64,000 nt of DNA from contig NZ_VWOX01000002.1 in the NCBI RefSeq assembly GCF_008629675.1, positions 248,001-312,000 on the forward strand, written 5' to 3'. Shown piece by piece: positions 19,575 to 27,304 of this stretch (the stretch's first letter is position 1; each line of letters opens with the position of its first letter). Origin of the DNA: Roseiconus nitratireducens (lineage in GTDB: Bacteria; Planctomycetota; Planctomycetia; Pirellulales; Pirellulaceae). The notes beneath the pieces were generated by a model. The model ran no database searches, was not told where the DNA came from, and saw only the letters and a program-made list of their open reading frames with translations. The position numbers and the translations under genes were made by a program.

Positions 19575-21431
19575 ATGTCGACCTTTCAGCTGCGGATTGC
19601 TCGGACCATGCTGGGCTGTCTGGCAATTTCGATGACGTTGTTTTCTTCCGCGGCAATGGCGGGTGACCAAGAACACTCGATCGATCGTCAGATCGAATCC
19701 TTCACGTTGCCCGATTATCTGGGGCGAGACGTCTCGCTTGCGGATTTTAAGCAGCATCAAGCGATCGTCGTGTGTTTCTTGGGAACGGAATGTCCGCTTG
19801 CCAAGTTCTACGGACCGCGACTTCAAGCGCTAAGCCAAGCAATGGCCAATCGCGGTGTCGCGTTCATCGGAATCAATGCCAATGTGCAGGATTCGTTGAC
19901 CGAAATCGCCGGCTATGCCAGGCGACACGACATTGCATTCCCGATCCTGAAGGACCTTCGCAGCCAGGTCGCCGAGCAATTCGGTGCGACTCGCACCCCG
20001 GAAGTCTTCCTTTTGGACAGCGACCGTCGCATCCGTTATCAGGGACGCGTCGACGAGCAATTCACCTTTGGTTCGGGTGTCGGACTCGCACAGCCCAATG
20101 CAACGCGAGCCGATTTGAAGCTCGCCATCGAAGAACTGCTTGCCGGAAAACCGATCACGATCAACTGGACGCCCGCCAAAGGGTGTTTGATCGGAAGGGC
20201 GAGAGAAAAAGCCGATCAGCCAACCTTCACCTATTCGGAGCACATCGCCGGCTTGATTCAAGATCACTGCCAGAACTGCCACCGCGACGGCCAGATCGCT
20301 CCCTTTGCCCTGGATTCTTATGACGAAGTGGCCGGATGGGGTGAAATGATCGCCGAAGTCGTGCGTGAGCAGCGAATGCCGCCGTGGCACGCTGGCGAGA
20401 AGTCCACCGCACATTTCCTGAACGACGCGCGTTTGAGCGATGCCCAGAAAGAAATGATTTTCCAGTGGGTCGAGGACGGATGTCCGGAAGGCGACCCCGC
20501 CGCCACGCCGCCGCCACGGCAGTTCACCAGCGGATGGTTCACCGATGAGGATTTCGATAACGTCGTTTACATCGCCGATCAGCCCGTGCCGGTCAAAGCC
20601 GAAGGCGTCGAAGAGTATCGCTACTACGAGGTCCCCGGCGTGGATCATGACCGCTGGGTGAAGACCATCGAATGCCTGCCCGGAAATCATTCGGTCGTGC
20701 ACCACATCATTGTGTACGCTCGGCCTCCGGGCGGCGAACCGATTCCTCAGGGCTCCACCGGTGTCAAAACGCGACACTTCAGTTGGCTGGGTGGATTCGC
20801 CCCCGGAACGCGTCCCTTGCAGATGCCCGACGGCTGGGTCCGGATGATTCCCGCCGGATACTCATTGGTCTTCGAGATGCACTACACGCCGATCGGCACG
20901 GCCCAGACGGACCGCAGTGCCATCGGGCTGATCTACGAAGCCCCGGAGAAAGTCGAACGGGTACTGCGAACCAGCTTGACCATCAACACCGATTTCAAAA
21001 TCCCACCGCATGCTGCGGATCATCGTGTGCGAGCCGACCGTCCGTTCGAGCGCGACACCCTGGTGCTCGCTCTGTTTCCCCACATGCACGTGCGGGGAAA
21101 ATCGTTCCGCTATGAACTGGTTGACCCCGATGGACAAAGTCAGATTTTGCTGGATGTGCCACACTACGATTTCAACTGGCAAAACAGTTACACCCTGGCG
21201 GAACCCTTGTTGATCCGCAAAGGAAGCCAGTTTCGGACCACAGCTCATTACGACAATTCCGATTTCAATCTGGCCAATCCAAATCCGGACGAAGAAGTCA
21301 CCTGGGGCGAGCAGTCGTGGGACGAAATGATGATCGGGTTTTACGATCACGGAGTCACGGTGCCGGAGGCGCGGCGTTTGTTGGCCGAAGACCTGGAAAT
21401 GCTCGAGCAGCAGCGCCGGGAAAGACACTAG
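19575..21431 (+). CDS. Redoxin / cytochrome c / copper monooxygenase-like fusion, 618 aa
   Basis: A periplasmic redox protein with three parts. After the signal peptide (about residues 8-29) comes a thioredoxin-fold redoxin domain (about 37-195) with FLGTECPLAKFYGPRL; only one of the usual two cysteines is present. A c-type haem module follows with CQNCH at 232-236 and a likely distal ligand in RMPPWHA (Met268). The C-terminal half (about 340-600) has His-rich segments HSVVHHIIVYARPPG and FPHMHVRGKSFRYELVDPDG, as in copper type II ascorbate-dependent monooxygenases. The ATG at 19575 has GGAA about 10 bp upstream; ATG 19560 is also possible. The natural substrate is unknown. Confidence 0.85.
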   Translation: MSTFQLRIARTMLGCLAISMTLFSSAAMAGDQEHSIDRQIESFTLPDYLGRDVSLADFKQHQAIVVCFLGTECPLAKFYGPRLQALSQAMANRGVAFIGINANVQDSLTEIAGYARRHDIAFPILKDLRSQVAEQFGATRTPEVFLLDSDRRIRYQGRVDEQFTFGSGVGLAQPNATRADLKLAIEELLAGKPITINWTPAKGCLIGRAREKADQPTFTYSEHIAGLIQDHCQNCHRDGQIAPFALDSYDEVAGWGEMIAEVVREQRMPPWHAGEKSTAHFLNDARLSDAQKEMIFQWVEDGCPEGDPAATPPPRQFTSGWFTDEDFDNVVYIADQPVPVKAEGVEEYRYYEVPGVDHDRWVKTIECLPGNHSVVHHIIVYARPPGGEPIPQGSTGVKTRHFSWLGGFAPGTRPLQMPDGWVRMIPAGYSLVFEMHYTPIGTAQTDRSAIGLIYEAPEKVERVLRTSLTINTDFKIPPHAADHRVRADRPFERDTLVLALFPHMHVRGKSFRYELVDPDGQSQILLDVPHYDFNWQNSYTLAEPLLIRKGSQFRTTAHYDNSDFNLANPNPDEEVTWGEQSWDEMMIGFYDHGVTVPEARRLLAEDLEMLEQQRRERH

Positions 21432-21465
21432 TCGGACGAGGGACCATCACAAAAGTGCACGGTGT

Positions 21466-21512
21466 CCGTCGACTCGCGCCGACGGCAGGGGGATGTCGTC
21501 GCTTTGCGACTG
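21466..21512 (+). repeat. Family A palindromic repeat, copy 3
   Basis: CCGTCGACTCGCGCCGACGG followed by GATGTCGTCGCTTTGCGACT. It lies between the convergent ends of the redoxin fusion gene (21431) and the Gfo/Idh/MocA gene (21565). Confidence 0.8.
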
Positions 21513-21564
21513 AACCCCATGTGGTTGTGTTTCTTTCTGACTCGCGGAGAATCGAGCACGGCCG

Positions 21565-22644
21565 TCACTGCACCAGTGGGACGGTCTTTTTCTCGCGTGC
21601 GCTCAGTGCGGCGGAATCGACGATCTGCTGTCCGATGCGACTGATGTCCGTCGAAAGTGGACCAGTGATTTCCGTATCCTTTTGGATCACATCGACCATG
21701 TATTGAATCGGATTCTGAAACGGCGGCGTCAACGGTTCCGGCTGAATCCATTCCCCTTCCGGACACTGCCGCGTTTGCACACGCATGGATGTGTCGTAGT
21801 CAAAACTGGAGATGGTGCCTTCGCTACCAACCAGCACAAAGCCACACTTTGGTTGCGGCTGATGCGTCCACGGGTCGGTGAAGGTTCCCCACCGGGTTTC
21901 GAATTTGGACAACCCGGTTTCGTACCGGGCGACCACCACACTGTGTTCGTCCACTTCCAACCCGGCCGGCTGGTCGACCATCGCGGAAACTTCGATCGGG
22001 CTGCGGCCGTCCATGTACCAAGTCCCCAAGGTGGTGCCGTAGCCGAGATAGTCCAAAAGCGATCCGCCGCCGTGGCTTCGCTTGTAGAACCAGCTGTTCG
22101 GTTTCTCGCGTTCGACTTCTTCCGCCGTCCTCTCCACTTTGTCGGCCACGTGCCACAAAGGGCCTCGGTTGCCTCCATAGTAGTGAACTTCCACGCATTG
22201 CCCGATGCGTCCTTCGTCGATCAACCGCTTCGCCATCCGGTGCGATGCGACCCACGCCAGGGGCCAGTTGATTGCCAGCCGCACTCCGGCCGATCGACAG
22301 GCTGCGATCATTTGATCGGCCTCCGCGAGCGATCCCGCGAACGGTTTTTCGACCAGAATGTCACAACCGAACGGCGAGATTCGCTCGGTCCACTCACCAT
22401 GTTTTGAGGCCGCCGGACAAAGGATCGCCAGATCCACCTTGTTGGCCGCAAACAACGATTCCGGCTCCTGGTGGACCCGGTCTTCAGAAATCGCAAAATT
22501 CTTGGCGGCATCCCGCATCCGTTCCGGGTTCTCATCGCAGACTCCGACCAGTTCCACGTCCGGATGGTCGTGCGCCATCCGCAACAAGTCTCCCATGTGA
22601 AAGTGATCGAAGTTGATTCCGGCAACCCGAATAGGAAGTCCCAT
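21565..22644 (-). CDS. Gfo/Idh/MocA family oxidoreductase
   Basis: A cytoplasmic NAD(P)-dependent sugar or inositol dehydrogenase, 359 aa. The Rossmann domain begins at the N-terminus (IRVAGINFDHFHMGDLLRMA; the usual GxGxxG is loosened to GINFDH), with VELVGVCDENPER and DLAILCPAASKHGEW in the expected places. The family motif EKP appears in DILVEKPFAGS. The C-terminal alpha/beta domain contains HYYGGNRGPLWH and SGGGSLLDYLGYG-like HGGGSLLDYLGYG. It may process sugars released by the neighbouring secreted hydrolases. The loosened dinucleotide-binding motif is common in planctomycete paralogues. Substrate unknown. Confidence 0.88.
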   Translation of the reverse strand: MGLPIRVAGINFDHFHMGDLLRMAHDHPDVELVGVCDENPERMRDAAKNFAISEDRVHQEPESLFAANKVDLAILCPAASKHGEWTERISPFGCDILVEKPFAGSLAEADQMIAACRSAGVRLAINWPLAWVASHRMAKRLIDEGRIGQCVEVHYYGGNRGPLWHVADKVERTAEEVEREKPNSWFYKRSHGGGSLLDYLGYGTTLGTWYMDGRSPIEVSAMVDQPAGLEVDEHSVVVARYETGLSKFETRWGTFTDPWTHQPQPKCGFVLVGSEGTISSFDYDTSMRVQTRQCPEGEWIQPEPLTPPFQNPIQYMVDVIQKDTEITGPLSTDISRIGQQIVDSAALSAREKKTVPLVQ

Positions 22645-22723
22645 TAATCTCTCCAGCGGTTCCAGTCGTTTTCGGCGATGCTGTTCACGTCATCCAAAGA
22701 CTATCTTGACAGCGCCATCCGTA

Positions 22724-22827
22724 ATCAGAAACACCGTGACCTGCAGTTCGATTAGCGGCAAGGCGCCAGCCGCCGGTCGATGCGAAAAAGCAGCTGGCGC
22801 CACGCGGCTCACGCAAAGTGCCGTGTC
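22724..22827 (+). repeat. Family C palindromic repeat, copy 2
   Basis: AGAAACACCGTGACCTGCAG then TTAGCGGCAAGGCGCCAGCC. It contains a 9-bp inverted repeat GGCGCCAGC/GCTGGCGCC around a loop with GCGAAAAAG, and ends CACGCGGCTCACGCAAAGTG. It lies in the space between a divergent-side start and a gene end. Confidence 0.75.
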
Positions 22828-22880
22828 AAATAAAACGCATCACGATCCGACGGCGTCCAAGCCAGTTTCACAGACCAACC

Positions 22881-24302
22881 TCATCGGCCGGCGCGGGCCG
22901 GCGCGCGATTGGTTGTCGGCAGGGCCTTGGATAGATCCGCGATCACGCCGGAATGTTGATCCGATAACTTGCCTGCCACCAGATTATTCCACTCCTGCGG
23001 ATCGGACACCATGTCATACAGTTCTTCACTGCCGTCATGGTAGCGAATGTATCGGTAGCGATCCGACCTGACCGCGTGATTATCTTTGCCATGAGTCGTG
23101 ACCGCCAAATACGGCCAGTCGGCAGACGCATCGCTCAGAAGTGGAACGACCGACCGTCCTTCGACACGGTCGTTTACGGGCAATTCACAAAGTTCCACCA
23201 ACGTCGGATAGATAGAAAGCAGCTCGGTCGGTCGAGAACAACGCTGTCCCGCCGGTTTCTCCGGAGCCACGATGATCAACGGGACATGAGTAGATCGTTC
23301 CCAAAGCGAGAACTTTGTCCAACGACTCTTTTCGCCCAAGTGAAACCCGTGATCGGAATACAAAACGACGATGGTGTTGTCGGCATGAGGCGACCCGTCC
23401 AACGCATCAAGCAACCGACCAACTTGCTGATCGGTCCAACGGATGCATGCCAGGTAGGCCTGGACGGCGGGTTTCCATTGGTTTTCCTCCACAAACCAAC
23501 TGTGCGGGGGCGGTGCGCGGTTTGCCGTCACGTCGGCCGCGATCGCTGGAATGTCACTCCAATCGTCCTGCTTGACGTCCGGAAGCGTGACTTGATCGCG
23601 GGACAGCATTTCATAGATTCGCCGCGGTGAATAGAACGGGACGTGCGGTCGATAGAAGCCGACGGTCAGAAAGAACGGCTTCTGTGCATCCTGCGACAAC
23701 TGCTCAATGGCCCAACTGGCATCCACGTGATCCTGGAATAGGCCTTCGTCGTAATCCTGGGGACCAAAATCCCACAGCCCTGGTTTGTCCTGGGGAAAAG
23801 TATTGACGATTCGGACGTCCAGGTCCTTCAACCGTTGACCGGGGCGCGGACCGACAAGATCAAAATCGTCCTTCGGAAGCCGTGATCCGTGATAGATCTT
23901 GCCCGTTGTGGCCGTGTCGTATCCGTGCTTGGCGAACCACCGCGGCATGGTGGTCAGCTGATTCATGTGGTCGACGTTCCAAGGCAACGGACCATTCATA
24001 TAGATGCCACTCGTTGACGGTCGCACACCGTACATGACCGAAGTCCGGGAGGGGTTGCAAATCGGCGCCTGACAGTGGGCATTGGTAAACAATGTTCCGC
24101 GGGCGGCCAGACGATCAATATTCGGCGTACGCGTGTCTGGGTGCCCGTTCAAACAGCCGACCCAATCATTCAGGTCGTCAATTGCGATCAGCAACACGTT
24201 CGGACGAGTCGAATGGGCGGAGGAGGATCCGAAAAGGCCAACGCCGATCGCAATTGCGAACAGCGTCACAAGCATTCGAAACGTCATCAGAAATCGATTC
24301 AT
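22881..24302 (-). CDS. Secreted sulfatase (iduronate-2-sulfatase-like)
   Basis: Sulfatase of 473 aa, separate from the 5' cluster. The signal peptide covers about residues 8-29. IDD is at 41-43, the signature CNPSR at 82-86 (Cys82 the formylglycine precursor; Asn at the second position is allowed), and YSDHGFHLGEKSRWTKFSLW follows near residue 315. It is close in layout to the first two sulfatases of the window, including a YDMVSDPQEWNN segment near the C-terminus. ATG 24302 has AAGG upstream; a second ATG five codons in is possible. Probably acts on sulfated polysaccharide fragments in the periplasm or outside. Confidence 0.92.
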   Translation of the reverse strand: MNRFLMTFRMLVTLFAIAIGVGLFGSSSAHSTRPNVLLIAIDDLNDWVGCLNGHPDTRTPNIDRLAARGTLFTNAHCQAPICNPSRTSVMYGVRPSTSGIYMNGPLPWNVDHMNQLTTMPRWFAKHGYDTATTGKIYHGSRLPKDDFDLVGPRPGQRLKDLDVRIVNTFPQDKPGLWDFGPQDYDEGLFQDHVDASWAIEQLSQDAQKPFFLTVGFYRPHVPFYSPRRIYEMLSRDQVTLPDVKQDDWSDIPAIAADVTANRAPPPHSWFVEENQWKPAVQAYLACIRWTDQQVGRLLDALDGSPHADNTIVVLYSDHGFHLGEKSRWTKFSLWERSTHVPLIIVAPEKPAGQRCSRPTELLSIYPTLVELCELPVNDRVEGRSVVPLLSDASADWPYLAVTTHGKDNHAVRSDRYRYIRYHDGSEELYDMVSDPQEWNNLVAGKLSDQHSGVIADLSKALPTTNRAPARAGR

Positions 24303-24499
24303 CTTAGTTAACCTTTGGAAACGACACCCGCGTCATTCGGTGGCTGATCAACCGCAGGCTTGTACGGAATGTGTTTGGGTGGAGGTCACAATCGGTGTCG
24401 GCAGGAACAGGAGCGACGAACCAGATATCATGAAATGAAAGGGCGTCTTCGAACACTCCCCACCGAGTGAACCGTCTAGCTGGAAAACCCGACATTAAA

Positions 24500-24660
24500 A
24501 CAAAAACACCGTGATTTGCAGTGCAAGGAGCGGCAAGACGCTAGTCACCGGTTGATGCGAAAAAACCCGCGGCTAGCGCCACGCGGCTCACCCCAAGAAA
24601 TGCTGTCCACTTCCCGTCGCTAAGAAAGAACACGTGGCTCACGCCAAGTGGCATTGTCCA
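24500..24660 (+). repeat. Family C palindromic repeat, copy 3 (extended)
   Basis: ACACCGTGATTTGCAGTGCA then GGAGCGGCAAGACGCTAGTC, a GCGAAAAAAC loop region, GGCTAGCGCCACGCGGCTCA, and a second CACGTGGCTCACGCCAAGTG about 40 bp later. AAGTGGCATTGTCCA at its end has a near-identical match beside copy 1 (from 12249). Confidence 0.75.
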
Positions 24661-24662
24661 CT

Positions 24663-24755
24663 CCAGTCGCTGAGCGACGACAGCCCCCTGCCGTCGGCGT
24701 AAGCCGACGGACACCGTCTCCCGAATCCCACCAGCCGCGAAGCGGCGACAGCAAC
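24663..24755 (-). repeat. Family A palindromic repeat, copy 4
   Basis: Reverse orientation. On the minus strand: GCTGTCGCCGCTTCGCGGCT, a GGTGGGATTCGGGAGACGG spacer, then CCGTCGGCTTACGCCGACGG and CTGTCGTCGCTCAGCGACTG. This is the fullest copy and shows that the upstream half-module seen at 10471 belongs to the family. Confidence 0.8.
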
Positions 24756-24866
24756 ACCGACTCAGCGAAATGAGCCGCAATCTTCCCCTCGCTGCGTTCG
24801 ACCCACCTTGGAAAGGAGGGTCAACTGTTAACGTGGCATCCTGCAAAACACCTCGTCCAACAAACT

Positions 24867-25835
24867 CTATCGCGATAACAAACGAGCGCTCAAGTATTGC
24901 GTCGGAGTCTCGTACACAACGTCGGACGCGCCGGGGTAGACGAGGACGCATTCAACGCCGACGTCTTGGCAACGCTCGCGCAGCTTCACGCCAAAATTGG
25001 ACGTATGCGTAGGATCCTTCTGCGGCTCTCCCAATGCAGGGGCAGCCGTGTAGAAAAGGTAGATGGGTGGATCATCCTTGCTGACCAGTGCGTACGGAGA
25101 ATACGCGGCGATCCAGGGAAGAATTGAATCTCGCTGCGCAAGAAACTTGTCAAACGGTCGCAGCCCGAACGCGTGCCCACCGTAGCGGCTGTTGGGGGTC
25201 CACTGCTTCATTTGCTGCGGATCCAGCGTCGTTTGGGCGCCTTTGACGGCGGCACACCACAGACGCGTCGATTCGCGTGAAACCGGATCGTCACTTTGTG
25301 GATCCGCCAGATCATCATGAAAGGCTAGCCATAACGATGAACAAGCACCGGCCGATCCACCCGCGGCTCCGATCCGTTGTTTATCCAGATTCCAATTCTC
25401 CGCTTGGCTGCGGATGAACTGCAAGGCGCGAGCGGCATCGTGCAACGGTCCCTTGACCGGTGGCTCCATTCCCTCAGCCTCCGCCTGCGGCACAAAGCGA
25501 TAATTGATGGCGGCAACCGAGATTCCTGCCTGCAAAAGTGCAGGTGCGTCGACGAATCGTTGCAACCGCTCCTTCGAGCCGCCCATCCAACCACCCCCGT
25601 GAATCACCAGGACCAGCGGCGTCGGCTGATCTGACTCTGCGATCCACAAATCCAACACGTTTCGATCATGTTTGCCGTAGCGCACACCGGCCAACGTCGG
25701 TGGTGGGACCTCCCGATCGTAGGTTTCGCTTCGCTCCTTCGATGAAGCATCCTTTTGCTGCGGCGCGACTTCGGCCGACGAAGCCTCAATGATGGGAAGC
25801 ATTAGCGTCAACAACACGGCGGGAATGATCTTCAT
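24867..25835 (-). CDS. Secreted alpha/beta hydrolase (esterase/lipase type)
   Basis: An exported carboxylesterase-like enzyme of 322 aa. The signal peptide is at residues 1-21 (MKIIPAVLLTLMLPIIEASS). The oxyanion-hole motif HGGGW and the nucleophile elbow GGSAGA mark the hormone-sensitive-lipase/BD-FAE-like group; the Ser of GGSAGA is the predicted nucleophile. NYRFVPQAE precedes it. Near the C-terminus, EHRLD-type acid and His residues are not obvious, so the triad is incomplete by eye. The neighbours are sulfatase and planctomycete cytochrome genes, fitting removal of acetyl or other esters from polysaccharides. Confidence 0.85.
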   Translation of the reverse strand: MKIIPAVLLTLMLPIIEASSAEVAPQQKDASSKERSETYDREVPPPTLAGVRYGKHDRNVLDLWIAESDQPTPLVLVIHGGGWMGGSKERLQRFVDAPALLQAGISVAAINYRFVPQAEAEGMEPPVKGPLHDAARALQFIRSQAENWNLDKQRIGAAGGSAGACSSLWLAFHDDLADPQSDDPVSRESTRLWCAAVKGAQTTLDPQQMKQWTPNSRYGGHAFGLRPFDKFLAQRDSILPWIAAYSPYALVSKDDPPIYLFYTAAPALGEPQKDPTHTSNFGVKLRERCQDVGVECVLVYPGASDVVYETPTQYLSARLLSR

Positions 25836-25945
25836 GAGAATCTCTGTCGGAGAAAGCGAAAAGCAGGAACCTCGGACGGGAAGGTTCGCATTCCTGGGGA
25901 AAAACTCGCTGCATCGATCGGCAATTATCCGGTTTCGCCGCCCAG

Positions 25946-27304
25946 CTAGGTGAGCAGCGCACCGATCTCGCCGGTGCTATCGGCAAAACGATCCAGATCC
26001 ACGCCCATCATTCTGGCCTGCGTCAACCACAGGTTGGCCAAGGGGGTTCCCTCGGGCATGTTGATGTGATTGCCGGAATGGATGCGTTCGCCTCCTCCGG
26101 CAACGATAATTGGCAGGTCGTTGTATTGGTGCGTCGAACCGTCACCGAGCCCCGATCCATAGGTGAACAAAGTGCTGTCGAGCAACGTTGTTCCCTCGGC
26201 AACCTGAACGGCATCCATCCGGCCCAGCAAGTAAGCGAACTGCTCCATGTGAAAGCGATCGACTTTCAGCAGATCATCAATCATCTTGGTCTGATTGTGA
26301 GACATTTGATGATGGCTGCGCGGCGTGTCGAACAGGCTGTCATACGTGAACGGCGTGTCCCATCGTTCTGGGCCGATCATGAAAGTTGCCACATTCGTCA
26401 GCCCCGTCTGCAACGCGACCACCATCAGATCGCCCATCAATCGGATGTATTCTCCCCGTGGCAGGCGGGCTTCGGGCGGTTCTTCAAAATCCGCCTTCGC
26501 CAACTCAGACTTCATCGCTTCCAATCGGTCCATTTGCTTTTCGATCGCTCGAATCGATTCGAAGTATTCGTCAAACTTCTGGCGGTCTTGGTAGCCAAGT
26601 GCCTTGGTGAGGTCCCGTGCGTCCTCCAGAACCAGATCGGTGATGTCCCGATAGTCATCGATTTCCGTGGTGCTGAACAAGCGACGGTACATCTTTCGCG
26701 GGTCACGAATCGACGGGGCCAGATGGCCGGTGCCATACCACGAGATGTTGTCAAAGTAGATCGATTCCTTGTTGTCCCGGTGACTGTTGCAACTGAATTC
26801 CAGCGTCGGAAACGGCGTTTCGCGGCCGACGGCGTCGGCGACGATGTGATCCAAGGTGCGGTCAAGCGGCCATGCCGATTCCTTGACCGAAAACGGAGGC
26901 GCACTGCTGAGGTAACACGACGCACACTGCGCGTGAACGTCCGTCCCTTGCTGAAACGTTCGATCCATGCCGGTGATCAAGGCAACTTTCTGTTTCCATG
27001 GATCGAGTGGTTTCATCGTCGGTGTCAGCTCTGTCAGCGGCTTGACACTGAACCGCGGGTCCTGCTTGCCCAGGGACCGCATCACCCCGCCCAGATTCCC
27101 TTTCGGAATCACATGGTCTGCTTCACCGGGAAAGAATCCCCGGCGGACGACGCCGATCGGAACGTAATAGTGGGCCATCCGCAATCCGGGCCGCCCGGAG
27201 GACGCCATGGCGGACCGTTCCAACCAGGGTAACGCCAACGTCGCGCCACCGATCCCGCGAAGAAACTGACGTCGGGATGTCGATCGGGATTCAGTCGGAG
27301 ACAT
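25946..27304 (-). CDS. DUF1552 protein with Tat-like signal
   Basis: A planctomycete/verrucomicrobial DUF1552 protein, 452 aa. The N-terminus TSRRQFLRGIGGATLALPWL is a twin-arginine signal. Family segments include RMAHYYVPIGVVRRGFFPG, HAQCASCYLSSAPP and a C-terminal GSGLGDGSTHQYNDLPIIVA. The start ATG 27304 is 14 bp inside the end of the upstream gene, so the two are probably translated together; a GTG at 27352 would place 16 unlikely residues before the Tat motif. In this phylum the gene is nearly always paired with a DUF1587/1592/1588/1585 cytochrome, as here. Biochemical function not established. Confidence 0.9.
   Translation of the reverse strand: MSPTESRSTSRRQFLRGIGGATLALPWLERSAMASSGRPGLRMAHYYVPIGVVRRGFFPGEADHVIPKGNLGGVMRSLGKQDPRFSVKPLTELTPTMKPLDPWKQKVALITGMDRTFQQGTDVHAQCASCYLSSAPPFSVKESAWPLDRTLDHIVADAVGRETPFPTLEFSCNSHRDNKESIYFDNISWYGTGHLAPSIRDPRKMYRRLFSTTEIDDYRDITDLVLEDARDLTKALGYQDRQKFDEYFESIRAIEKQMDRLEAMKSELAKADFEEPPEARLPRGEYIRLMGDLMVVALQTGLTNVATFMIGPERWDTPFTYDSLFDTPRSHHQMSHNQTKMIDDLLKVDRFHMEQFAYLLGRMDAVQVAEGTTLLDSTLFTYGSGLGDGSTHQYNDLPIIVAGGGERIHSGNHINMPEGTPLANLWLTQARMMGVDLDRFADSTGEIGALLT

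Larger units (their letters stand above)
24303..24866. other. Intergenic region with family C and family A repeats
   Basis: About 560 bp without a supported gene, containing a long family C copy at 24500-24660 directly followed by a reverse family A copy at 24663-24755. The promoter of the sulfatase gene lies at the left end. Open frames across the repeats are repeat translations. Confidence 0.55.

Noticed and set aside
26066..27232. 388-codon plus-strand frame opposite the DUF1552 gene
   Set aside because: Antisense shadow; the minus-strand gene has Tat signal and family motifs, this one has none.
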